A DNA stretch of 56,521 nucleotides, taken from assembly GCA_051660685.1 (NCBI GenBank), contig JBOFQB010000063.1, forward strand, positions 1 to 56,521. The letters are read 5' to 3'. Positions within the stretch are counted from its first letter, which is position 1; every line of letters begins with the position of its first letter. Below are positions 23,978-32,289 of the stretch, one piece after another. The notes below the pieces were generated by a model. It searched no databases. It was given only the letters and a program-made list of their open reading frames with translations, and had not been told where the DNA came from. This DNA comes from JAVBSX01 sp051660685. Its GTDB lineage: Bacteria; Planctomycetota; Planctomycetia; Pirellulales; Thermoguttaceae. The translations under genes and the position numbers were made by a program.

Positions 23978-25282
23978 ATGAAATTCTCAAACCCCCTGTT
24001 GCCCGCCCTGTTTGTTTTGTTGTTCACTTCCAGTAATGTGGACGCAGCTGGTCCATTTTGGCCGGTTTTTCATGGTCCACTTGGAAATAATATATCAACA
24101 GATACGGGATTGCTGAAAAATTGGCCCAAAGAAGGACCGAAATTACTTTGGAAAAATGACAAAATTGGTGATTCCCCGGCCGGTTATTCTTCCGTCACAA
24201 TTGCAGATGGACGCCTTTATACAGCCGGAAATACGGTTGAAAAAAGCGAAAAAGACGGCGAAGAAGTCGAAACATTTTACACAACGGTGTACTGTCTTGA
24301 TTTGGAAACCGGAAAAACTCTTTGGACCTACAACAATGGTCCAGGTTGGTCGGATCGCGGGAGATACCCGGGAACCCGATCAACGCCGACAATGAGCGGG
24401 GAATTCGTTTATGACGAATCACCAACCGGTCAACTGGTCTGTCTGGACGCCAAAACCGGCAAAAAGGTTTGGGATGTCAACATCATGCAGGAATTTGAGG
24501 CCGAAAACATTACCTGGGCTCTTGCCGAATCCGTTTTAGTTGACGGAGATTTGGTGATTTGTGCGCCGGGCGGAAAAAAAGCAAGTGTTGTTGCATTTGA
24601 CAAGAAAACCGGAAAAGTGGTTTGGACAACACCAAGTACAGGAGAGTTGACGAATTATGCGACCGGATTGATTTTTGATTGGGAAGGATACCGAATTGTT
24701 GCGTTGATGAACCAAAAAGGTTTGATTGGCGTTGACGTGAAAACGGGCAAACTCCTTTTTTCGGTTGAGCATGAGACGAAATTTGACATCAACGCGACAA
24801 TTCCGACCTATTTTGACGAAAAATTGTTTATCATCTCAGGTTATGGAACCGGCTCACAGTTAGTCAAATTGTTAAAAGAAGGTGATTCGATCAAGACAGA
24901 ACAACTTTGGGCGAAAAAAGAGTTTGACAACCAACATGGAGGTATTGTTGTCGTTGACGGACATGCTTATGGAACGACGCAGAATTACAAAGGGGGATGT
25001 TGGGTCTGTCTGCGATTGAGTGACGGAGAACTCTGTTGGAATGACCGGGGAGTCCGTAAAGGAGCTTGTACGTTTGCGGAAGGTCATCTTTACGGAATGG
25101 GAGAAGCGGGCGGAGAAGTCGCTCTCATCAAAGCAACACCAGAAAAATATGAGGAAATCAGCCGATTCCAACTCCCCGAAGAAGGAACCGGCATGTTCTG
25201 GGCACATCCCGTCATTTGCGGAAAACGTCTCTATTTACGACATGACAATTTCCTGTACTGTTATGAGATTGCCGAAAAGTAA
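23978..25282 (+). CDS. Exported PQQ-binding-like beta-propeller protein
   Basis: The 434-aa protein starts at the ATG following AAGGAGAAAGGAACATA and has a signal peptide (MKFSNPLLPALFVLLFTS, cleavage near VDAAG). The mature part is a WD40/PQQ-like propeller with repeated blades of the form VYCLDLETGKTLW, LVCLDAKTGKKVW, VVAFDKKTGKVVW and LIGVDVKTGKLLF. It begins FWPVFHGPLGNN, the planctomycete form of this family. The family is large in planctomycetes and usually lacks a proven cofactor. A carbohydrate- or protein-binding periplasmic role is possible. Seven to eight blades fit the length. Confidence 0.85.
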   Translation: MKFSNPLLPALFVLLFTSSNVDAAGPFWPVFHGPLGNNISTDTGLLKNWPKEGPKLLWKNDKIGDSPAGYSSVTIADGRLYTAGNTVEKSEKDGEEVETFYTTVYCLDLETGKTLWTYNNGPGWSDRGRYPGTRSTPTMSGEFVYDESPTGQLVCLDAKTGKKVWDVNIMQEFEAENITWALAESVLVDGDLVICAPGGKKASVVAFDKKTGKVVWTTPSTGELTNYATGLIFDWEGYRIVALMNQKGLIGVDVKTGKLLFSVEHETKFDINATIPTYFDEKLFIISGYGTGSQLVKLLKEGDSIKTEQLWAKKEFDNQHGGIVVVDGHAYGTTQNYKGGCWVCLRLSDGELCWNDRGVRKGACTFAEGHLYGMGEAGGEVALIKATPEKYEEISRFQLPEEGTGMFWAHPVICGKRLYLRHDNFLYCYEIAEK

Positions 25283-25562
25283 AGATGACCGTCCGTCAAA
25301 CCGTCTGTCAGACAAGTAACAGATGCGTCGTTGAAGTGGAAATTCGTCTGTTCAATTGGGTTTTGTGAATTCGATTGAACGACATCGCAAATGATGTTCT
25401 CAAGAGGGGACCGGAACTCTTGTTCCTGCCCCCTTTTTTTCATTCGATTTTTTTTGACAATAACAACAATAATAACAACAGCAAAGACCGTCAAACGTCC
25501 AGCAAAAGGGTTCACTCGCGTAATGAATCGGTTATGCGATCCCTCCTTAACCTGATTATCCT

Positions 25563-28559
25563 ATGAAATACGATCCAAATCGCGTTGAAAAAAAATGGCA
25601 ACAATACTGGGAGCAGAACGGAACATTTTCGGCCCCGATTCGACCAACTCCCGGTCAGAAGAAGATGTATGTTCTCGACATGTTCCCCTATCCAAGTGCA
25701 AACGGTTTGCATGTCGGACATCCAGAAGGATATACGGCAACAGACATTGTTTGTCGGTTTGAACGGATGAATGGATCGGCTGTTTTACATCCAATGGGTT
25801 GGGACGCTTTTGGACTTCCGGCTGAACAACAGGCGAAAAAGACGGGAATTCCGCCGAGAACGATCACGGAGACGAACATTGGTAATTTCCGGCGTCAGCT
25901 GAAAATGCTCGGTTTTTCGTATGATTGGGCGAGAGAGTTGGCAACGACGGATGTTGATTATTTTCGTTGGACCCAGTTTATTTTTCTGGTGTTGTTTGAC
26001 ACATGGTATGACCCTGTCATGCAGAAAGGTCGGGCGATTGCCGAGTTGCCGATTCCCACAGAAATTGCGGGACAAGGAGAGGATGCAATTCGGGAGTATC
26101 AGGACGATCACCGACTTGCTTATCAAATAGAAGCTCCTGTCAATTGGTGTCCCGCTCTTGGGACGGTCTTGTCAAATGAAGAGGTGATTGGCGGACGAAG
26201 TGAACGGGGAAATCATCCCGTTGTTCGTATGCCGCTTCGACAATGGATGTTGCGGATTACAGCGTATGCTGACCGATTGGAGAATGATTTGGACGGTCTG
26301 GATTGGTCAGAAAGCATTAAGTCGTTGCAACGGAACTGGATTGGTCGCAGTACAGGTGCTGAAGTCGATTTTTACATTGGAAATGGTCAGAATTGTGGAC
26401 AGTTGGGCGAATCAGAGGGATTTGCACAATGGAAGGAAGAGAGGAAAAAGCAAGGTTTTCCGTATAAACCGGGAGAGGACGTGTTGCGGATTTATACGAC
26501 GCGACCGGACACACTTTTTGGGGCGACGTACATGGTGATTGCGCCGGAACATCCGTTGATTGAGCGTTTGATACAACCGGGTCAGAAAGAGGCGGTTGAC
26601 GCTTATCGTCAGGAAGCGGCATTTAAGAGTGATTTGGACCGGACGGACCTTGCGCAGACGAAGACGGGGGTTTTTACAGGTTCTTATGCGATTAACCCTA
26701 TTAACGGGAAACCGATTCCGATTTGGGTTGCGGATTATGTTCTCATTTCTTATGGAACAGGGGCGATCATGTCCGTTCCTGCTCATGATACGCGGGATTT
26801 TGAGTTTGCCCAAAAATTTGGATTGCCGATTATTCAGGTTGTTCAACCGAAAGACGGACAAAAATTGAAGTCGGGAACCTGTTTTACGGAAGAAGGGGTT
26901 GCGATCAACAGCGGGGACTATGAAGGTCTCGCAACCGAACCGTTCAAGGAAAAAATTTCGTTGGACCTTAACGAGCGAGGAATTGGGAAAAAGGCGGTCA
27001 ATTACAAATTGCGAGACTGGTTGTTCAGTCGTCAACATTTTTGGGGGGAACCGTTTCCGATTTTGCATGAACTCGATTCGTCGGGAAAAATGACCGGAAA
27101 AGTTCGGGCGTTAAAGCCGGATGATTTGCCGATTGACATTCCGAAAGAGATTTCCTTTAATGCCGAACACAATTCGCCGGAACCCCCGTTGGAATCGGCT
27201 CCTGAACATTGGTTGTATGTGACGATTGAGGGGAAAAAATACAAGCGAGAGACGAACACAATGCCTCAATGGGCCGGTTCGTGTTGGTATTATCTTCGAT
27301 ATATTGACCCGAAAAACCGGGAAAAATTTGTTGATCCCGAATTGGAAAAAAGCTGGATGCCGGTTGACCTTTATGTCGGAGGAGCCGAACATGCCGTTTT
27401 GCATCTTCTGTATGCCCGATTTTGGCATAAAGTGCTTTTTGATCGGGGTTATTTGAGTATGACAGAACCGTTTCACAAGTTGGTCAATCAGGGGATGATT
27501 CTTGGCGAAATGGAGTTTACTGGATTCAGGACGGAAATCGGGACGAAAGAGGGAATCGAAAAGGGGACAGAAACTGGGAGCGGATTGGGGGGAAATGCCA
27601 ATTGCGAGTGTTTGACGCCCGGAAATTGGGTTTCTGCCAATTTGGTCAATATGGACCGTTGTTCGCTGAAGTCGGACGATCAGGTGAAGTTGGAAAGCGT
27701 GAAACTGGATGTCAAAAATGTCGTCAAAAAAGGGGACGTTTTTGTTTTGGTCGAAGATGAATCCATTCAAGTTGACAGTCGGGCAAACAAAATGTCCAAA
27801 AGTCGGGGCAATGTTGTCAATCCCGATGATGTGGTTGAACAACATGGGGCTGATTCCTTGCGATTGTACGAAATGTTTATGGGACCGCTTGAAGCGGTTA
27901 AACCCTGGTCAACGGACGGTGTAAGTGGAGTTCGCGGTTTCCTTGACCGTGTTTGGCGGATGATTGTTCAGCCCGATGTTGAAGATCGGACGAATCCGAA
28001 TCAAGAGTCGGTTTTGCACAACCAAGAGTCGGTTCTACGCAACCAAGAGTCGATTTTACGGTTGAATCCCGCTGTTCAGGATGTTCTGCCAAATGAGGAG
28101 CAGAACCGGATGTTACATCGGACAATTAAGTTTGTGACGCATGATGTTCGTAATATGTCGTTCAATACGGCAATTGCGAAAATGATGGAGTTTACAAACT
28201 TTTTCCTTAAACAGGAAGTTCGTCCGCGCGTTGCAATCGAACAGTTCATCCTGCTTCTTTCTCCTTTTGCGCCGCATCTTTGTGAGGAACTTTGGGAACT
28301 GCTTGGACATGAGCAGACACTTGCGTATGAAAATTGGCCGGTTTATGACGAAATGGCGATTCGGGAAAGTAACGTTGAAATTCCAATCTCGATCAACGGA
28401 AAAGTTCGCTCGAAAATCGTTGTTCCTTTCGATTGCAGCCCGACTCTATTGGAAGAAACGGCTCTTGCTGACTTGCGAATTGTCGAACAATTACAGGGTA
28501 AAACGGTTCTGAAAAAAATTATCGTCCCCGGAAAAATGGTCAACCTAGTTGTGAAGTGA
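25563..28559 (+). CDS. leuS: Leucyl-tRNA synthetase with two repetitive insertions
   Basis: This class I aminoacyl-tRNA synthetase charges tRNA-Leu. The 998-aa protein has the HIGH motif as HVGH (residues 48-51), the CP1 editing domain (TTRPDTLFGATYMV, then GTGAIMSVPAHDTRD), KMSKS at about 742 and the anticodon-binding C-terminus. It is about 100 residues longer than most bacterial LeuRS. Extra sequence lies in two places. One, at about 657-725 before KMSKS, has repetitive TEIGTKEGIEKGTETGSG and replaces the usual short zinc-like or beta segment. The other, at about 812-834, is a tandem heptad NQESVLH/NQESVLR/NQESILR encoded by 21-bp repeats. All catalytic motifs remain in frame. Confidence 0.96.
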   Translation: MKYDPNRVEKKWQQYWEQNGTFSAPIRPTPGQKKMYVLDMFPYPSANGLHVGHPEGYTATDIVCRFERMNGSAVLHPMGWDAFGLPAEQQAKKTGIPPRTITETNIGNFRRQLKMLGFSYDWARELATTDVDYFRWTQFIFLVLFDTWYDPVMQKGRAIAELPIPTEIAGQGEDAIREYQDDHRLAYQIEAPVNWCPALGTVLSNEEVIGGRSERGNHPVVRMPLRQWMLRITAYADRLENDLDGLDWSESIKSLQRNWIGRSTGAEVDFYIGNGQNCGQLGESEGFAQWKEERKKQGFPYKPGEDVLRIYTTRPDTLFGATYMVIAPEHPLIERLIQPGQKEAVDAYRQEAAFKSDLDRTDLAQTKTGVFTGSYAINPINGKPIPIWVADYVLISYGTGAIMSVPAHDTRDFEFAQKFGLPIIQVVQPKDGQKLKSGTCFTEEGVAINSGDYEGLATEPFKEKISLDLNERGIGKKAVNYKLRDWLFSRQHFWGEPFPILHELDSSGKMTGKVRALKPDDLPIDIPKEISFNAEHNSPEPPLESAPEHWLYVTIEGKKYKRETNTMPQWAGSCWYYLRYIDPKNREKFVDPELEKSWMPVDLYVGGAEHAVLHLLYARFWHKVLFDRGYLSMTEPFHKLVNQGMILGEMEFTGFRTEIGTKEGIEKGTETGSGLGGNANCECLTPGNWVSANLVNMDRCSLKSDDQVKLESVKLDVKNVVKKGDVFVLVEDESIQVDSRANKMSKSRGNVVNPDDVVEQHGADSLRLYEMFMGPLEAVKPWSTDGVSGVRGFLDRVWRMIVQPDVEDRTNPNQESVLHNQESVLRNQESILRLNPAVQDVLPNEEQNRMLHRTIKFVTHDVRNMSFNTAIAKMMEFTNFFLKQEVRPRVAIEQFILLLSPFAPHLCEELWELLGHEQTLAYENWPVYDEMAIRESNVEIPISINGKVRSKIVVPFDCSPTLLEETALADLRIVEQLQGKTVLKKIIVPGKMVNLVVK

Positions 28560-28562
28560 CGG

Positions 28563-28608
28563 GAATAGGGGATAGGGGGGAGAATTGAGAATTGAGAATT
28601 GAGAAGAT
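28563..28608. repeat. G-rich arm plus GAGAATT tandem repeat
   Basis: GGGAATAGGGGATAGGGGGG follows the leuS stop and resembles the left arm of the tsaD and ruvA inverted repeats. It is followed by three and a half units of the 7-bp repeat GAGAATT. No matching C-rich arm precedes the next gene here. Confidence 0.55.
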
Positions 28609-28626
28609 GGGAGCATGAGGAATTAC

Positions 28627-30117
28627 ATGCGGCGTAAGGTTTCTGAAGACATGTTGGCGATTTGGCGGGCTGGTGTTGCGGGTGTTGACCCGGCCCGGTT
28701 AATCGATGAAACAGTCAATTGGGATACAGACAGTCAATCGACAACGCAAAGTCTAAAGACAGCGCAAAGTCAATCGACAATGCAACGTCAAGTGGAGACG
28801 AAAACCTTTTGGATTGAAGATACGCCGGTTTTTCTGGATTCGGACAGTCGTGTTCTGGTGATTGGGGCAGGAAAAGCGTCAGGAAAAATGGTGGTTGCGC
28901 TTGAACAGAAACTTCTCCCCGTTTTGGGGTCGAACCGCCTTTTCGGTTGGGTCAATGTTCCCGAAGATTGTGTCATTCCGACTCAAGTTGTTCATTTACA
29001 CGGAGCAAGACCGGGCGGAGTTAATGAACCGACCCGGGAAGGTGTACACGGTTCCCGGGAAATCATTCGCCGGTTGACCGCTCTCCGTCCCCAAGATGTT
29101 TGTCTTTGCGTTATTTCTGGAGGAGGAAGTGCCCTGCTCCCTGCTCCTGTTCCCGAGATTTCTCTTCAGGAGAAAGTGGAACTGACCCGATTTCTTTCAG
29201 GTGTTGGGGCTAATATCAACGAGCTGAATACAATCAGGAAACAATTGAGTCTTCTTAAGGGGGGGGGGTTGAAACGACTGTCTCCAACGAGGAAACTGTA
29301 TAGTCTGATATTGAGTGATGTCTTGGGAGACCTGCTTGATGTGATTGCGTCCGGACCAACTGTTGAGAACAGCTCGACTGCAAGTGATGCTCTTGAGGTG
29401 TTGTACAAGTATTTGGGGGGGCGTGAAGATCGATTTCAGAACATACAACAGTATTTGTTCAAAAAAGTTGCCCAACAGAAAAGTAATCCGTCCACATTTT
29501 TGGAATCGTCGCAATTGGAATGGGGTCCGAATCCGGTTCCTCACTTAGCCGATTGGGGAGTCAACCTTGTATTGGGCAATAATGCTGTTGCGGTTGATTC
29601 GGCAGGAATTGAGGCGGAAAAACGGGGATACTCACACGCAATGATTTCGGCTCGGAAGAGTGAAGGAGATGCGGAACAGTTGGGAAAACATTTGGCGGAC
29701 CAATTGTTTTCGATGTTTTTAAGCGGGCCGAATTGTTTGATTAGCGGGGGAGAACCGACTGTTCATTTGGCAGACGAATCAATTCGGGGGAAAGGGGGAC
29801 GGAATCAACAACTGGTTTTAGCAGCCCTACTTGAAGTCTTACGGAGAATGCAGCAAGAAGGGTTGACCCAACTGCCCTTTTCGTTTGGTTTTCTTTCAGG
29901 AGGAACGGACGGAGAAGATGGACCGAGTGATGCAGCAGGAGCATTGATCGACGAAAAGGTCCTTCAGAGAATCCTTGAACAGCGAATTGACCCGATTCCG
30001 TATTTGCAGCGCAATGATGCTTATACGTTTTTTGATTCGGTTGGGGGACTTTTGAAAACGGGACCAACCGGGACCAATGTTTGTGATCTGCGAGTTCTTG
30101 TTGTTGACCGGTTTTGA
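28627..30117 (+). CDS. Glycerate 2-kinase, MOFRL/DUF4147 type
   Basis: This enzyme phosphorylates glycerate to 2-phosphoglycerate. The protein of about 496 aa has the N-terminal DUF4147 domain with VLVIGAGKASGKM, the glycine-rich CVISGGGSALLPAP and the NTIRKQLSLLKGGGL signature. The C-terminal MOFRL domain has SGGEPTVHL, then FGFLSGGTDGEDGPSDAAGA. ATG 28627 has GAGGA at good distance and is preferred to ATG 28615. Near residue 40 there is a repetitive Ser/Gln/Thr insertion (SQSTTQSLKTAQSQSTMQ) encoded by CAATCGACAA-type repeats, not expected in this family. It is short and lies before the first beta strand, so function is probably kept. Confidence 0.88.
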   Translation: MRRKVSEDMLAIWRAGVAGVDPARLIDETVNWDTDSQSTTQSLKTAQSQSTMQRQVETKTFWIEDTPVFLDSDSRVLVIGAGKASGKMVVALEQKLLPVLGSNRLFGWVNVPEDCVIPTQVVHLHGARPGGVNEPTREGVHGSREIIRRLTALRPQDVCLCVISGGGSALLPAPVPEISLQEKVELTRFLSGVGANINELNTIRKQLSLLKGGGLKRLSPTRKLYSLILSDVLGDLLDVIASGPTVENSSTASDALEVLYKYLGGREDRFQNIQQYLFKKVAQQKSNPSTFLESSQLEWGPNPVPHLADWGVNLVLGNNAVAVDSAGIEAEKRGYSHAMISARKSEGDAEQLGKHLADQLFSMFLSGPNCLISGGEPTVHLADESIRGKGGRNQQLVLAALLEVLRRMQQEGLTQLPFSFGFLSGGTDGEDGPSDAAGALIDEKVLQRILEQRIDPIPYLQRNDAYTFFDSVGGLLKTGPTGTNVCDLRVLVVDRF

Positions 30118-30215
30118 GGAACAATGACTGGTTGTGAAGAAAAAAAGTAGAAGGTAAGAAAGATCGTTAGAAGATAGAACGAGAATCAATAACTGCCAAA
30201 AAGGGAGAGATAAAA

Positions 30216-30986
30216 ATGTCGGCGACGTCGGGAATTTGTAAGGTCCTTGTTTTGCGAGCACCTGGAACCAATTGTGACTTGGAAACCGCTTACGCCTTTG
30301 AGTTGGTTGGAGCTGAGTCAGAACGGATTCATGTGAATGAACTGCTCGAACAGCCGGAATTGTTGCGAAAATTCCAGATTCTCTGTATTCCGGGCGGTTT
30401 CAGTTTCGGTGATGATGTTGCAGCCGGACGTATTCTCGCTAATTTGTTCCGACATCATTTGACGGACGAACTGCAACGGTTTAAGGAATCGGGCAAACTG
30501 ATTCTTGGGATATGCAACGGTTTTCAGGTGTTGATTAAGTCCGGTTTGCTCTTGCAGGATGAACCGCAAGGACCTCCTGCAACTTTGACTTGGAATCAAT
30601 CGGGCGTTTATCGTGATTGTTGGGTTTCGCTTGAAGTTGCAACGGAAAAATGCGTCTTTTTGCGAGGAATCCGTTCCCTTTATTTGCCCGTTGCACATGC
30701 TGAAGGACGTTTTGTTCCGCGCGATGAAGAAACTTTGAACCAACTTGCACAGAAGGGACAGTTGGTGTTGCGTTATGCAAACGGTCAGAATCCTAATGGA
30801 GCATCTGCGGATGTTGCAGGAATCTGTGATGAAACCGGACGTGTCTTTGGTTTAATGCCGCATCCTGAACGGTTTGTTGATTCGTTGCAACATCCTCATT
30901 GGACCCGATTGGAACCGAATACGCGACGGAAAACCGGGGACGGTCTTGCTCTGTTCCAAAATGCTGTTCAATTTTTTAACATGTAA
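30216..30986 (+). CDS. purQ: Phosphoribosylformylglycinamidine synthase subunit PurQ
   Basis: PurQ is the glutaminase subunit of FGAM synthase in purine synthesis, working with PurL and PurS. The 256-aa protein has the class I amidotransferase triad: the nucleophile Cys in LGICNGFQ (about 99), and the His and Glu in LMPHPER near residue 216. PGGFSFGDD is the family loop. AHAEGRF is also conserved. A good ribosome site (AGGGAGAG) precedes it. No purL or purS is adjacent. A long imperfect hairpin (31005-31042) follows the stop. Confidence 0.95.
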   Translation: MSATSGICKVLVLRAPGTNCDLETAYAFELVGAESERIHVNELLEQPELLRKFQILCIPGGFSFGDDVAAGRILANLFRHHLTDELQRFKESGKLILGICNGFQVLIKSGLLLQDEPQGPPATLTWNQSGVYRDCWVSLEVATEKCVFLRGIRSLYLPVAHAEGRFVPRDEETLNQLAQKGQLVLRYANGQNPNGASADVAGICDETGRVFGLMPHPERFVDSLQHPHWTRLEPNTRRKTGDGLALFQNAVQFFNM

Positions 30987-31004
30987 ACCTCGTTTTGTTT
31001 TGAA

Positions 31005-31042
31005 ACATCAATCCTGTTTCGTTTTGACAGGGTTTTTGATGT
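31005..31042 (+). terminator. Imperfect hairpin 3' of purQ
   Basis: ACATCAATCCTGT pairs with ACAGGGTTTTTGATGT, giving outer 7-bp and inner 6-bp stems with a small bulge. It lies about 20 bp after the purQ stop. The U-run is inside the 3' arm, not after it, so termination strength is uncertain. Confidence 0.4.
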
Positions 31043-31104
31043 CATGCTGAGACCGATTTGATGCAACTTGATCTGTTTGTTCCCATTTCTCCCTCTATCT
31101 TTAC

Positions 31105-32235
31105 ATGCCCCTGATTTCGATGCAAAAAAAAACGTTAATCTATCTGTTTTGTTTGAACCTGTTTTTTTGTTGTTCTCTTTTTGCAACAGAGAAAGAACAA
31201 CAACGACGGGCGTTGATTGAAAAAGCGGTTGACTATTTGCGGACCGTTCAAGCGGCAGACGGTTCTTTTTCCTCACAAGCTGGAATTGGCCCAACTGCGA
31301 TTGTTGTGGACGGACTTTTGGCAATTGGAGTGAAACCAAGTGACACGATGATTGGTCAGGCTCTTGGTTTTCTTGAAAAGGCTGTTCGAGAAGATGGAGG
31401 GATTTATTCAGAAGGAGGTATGTATGGAAATTATGAAAGTTGCATTGCCCTTATGTGTTTTTCCAAAGCAAATAAAGCGATCAAAGAAGAACAAAAATGG
31501 GAGAATGGACCTTATGATGCACTTCTGAGGAATTGTGAGAGATTTGTTCGATCTGGTCAATTTACAGAACAGAAGGAGAAAGAACCGGATGATCTGTTTT
31601 ATGGAGGAGCAGGATACGGCAAACACCAACGACCTGATTTATCGAATACGCAGTTTTTTGTTGAAGCATTACGTTCAACCGGCGTGAGTTCGGATGATCC
31701 GGCAATTCAAAAGGCGTTGATTTTTGTTTCCCGTTGTCAAAATCTTGAAACGGAATCGAATACAACGGCGTTTGCGTCAAAAAATCAAGACGGGGGGTTC
31801 ATCTACACCTGTGTTGGATCGGGCGAAAGTCCGGCAGGAGAAACCCCGGACGGGGGACTGCGCAGTTATGGTTCAATGACGTATGCGGGACTGAAGAGTA
31901 TGATTTATGCTGGATTGACGCCGAATGATCCGCGAGTTAAAGCGGCATTTGACTGGGCGAAGAAGCATTATGAGTTAAAGAATAATCCTGGTTTGGGATT
32001 AGCGGGGCTTTACTACTATTATCAAACAATGTCAAAGACGTTTAAGGTTCTTGGACTTGAGGTGTTTGAATCGGCAGATGGTTCCTCGCATGATTGGAAG
32101 AGCGAATTTGTTGAGACTCTCACGTCCTTGCAACATCCAAATGGGGCCTGGATTAACACGGAATCACGTTGGATGGAAGGTGATCCAAATCTTGTAACCG
32201 GCTATGTTTTGCTTGTTCTTGGCGATTGTGAGTAA
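31105..32235 (+). CDS. Exported prenyltransferase/squalene-oxidase-repeat protein
   Basis: The 376-aa protein (361-371 from an internal Met) has an N-terminal signal peptide with YLFCLNLFFCCSLFATE. The rest is an alpha/alpha toroid with repeated helix-turn units such as DYLRTVQAADGSFSSQ, FVSRCQNLETESN..NQDGGF and TLTSLQHPNGAWIN, whose QxxDGxF/W turns are typical of prenyltransferase and squalene-cyclase repeats. Planctomycete secreted members probably bind or act on other substrates; no terpenoid-cyclase DXDD motif is visible, so a cyclase function is unlikely. Confidence 0.75.
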   Translation: MPLISMQKKTLIYLFCLNLFFCCSLFATEKEQQRRALIEKAVDYLRTVQAADGSFSSQAGIGPTAIVVDGLLAIGVKPSDTMIGQALGFLEKAVREDGGIYSEGGMYGNYESCIALMCFSKANKAIKEEQKWENGPYDALLRNCERFVRSGQFTEQKEKEPDDLFYGGAGYGKHQRPDLSNTQFFVEALRSTGVSSDDPAIQKALIFVSRCQNLETESNTTAFASKNQDGGFIYTCVGSGESPAGETPDGGLRSYGSMTYAGLKSMIYAGLTPNDPRVKAAFDWAKKHYELKNNPGLGLAGLYYYYQTMSKTFKVLGLEVFESADGSSHDWKSEFVETLTSLQHPNGAWINTESRWMEGDPNLVTGYVLLVLGDCE

Positions 32236-32289
32236 AGGACGGGAATGAGGGAGAGAATCAATGTCAAGAGAAAATACGGGAAACGAGAG

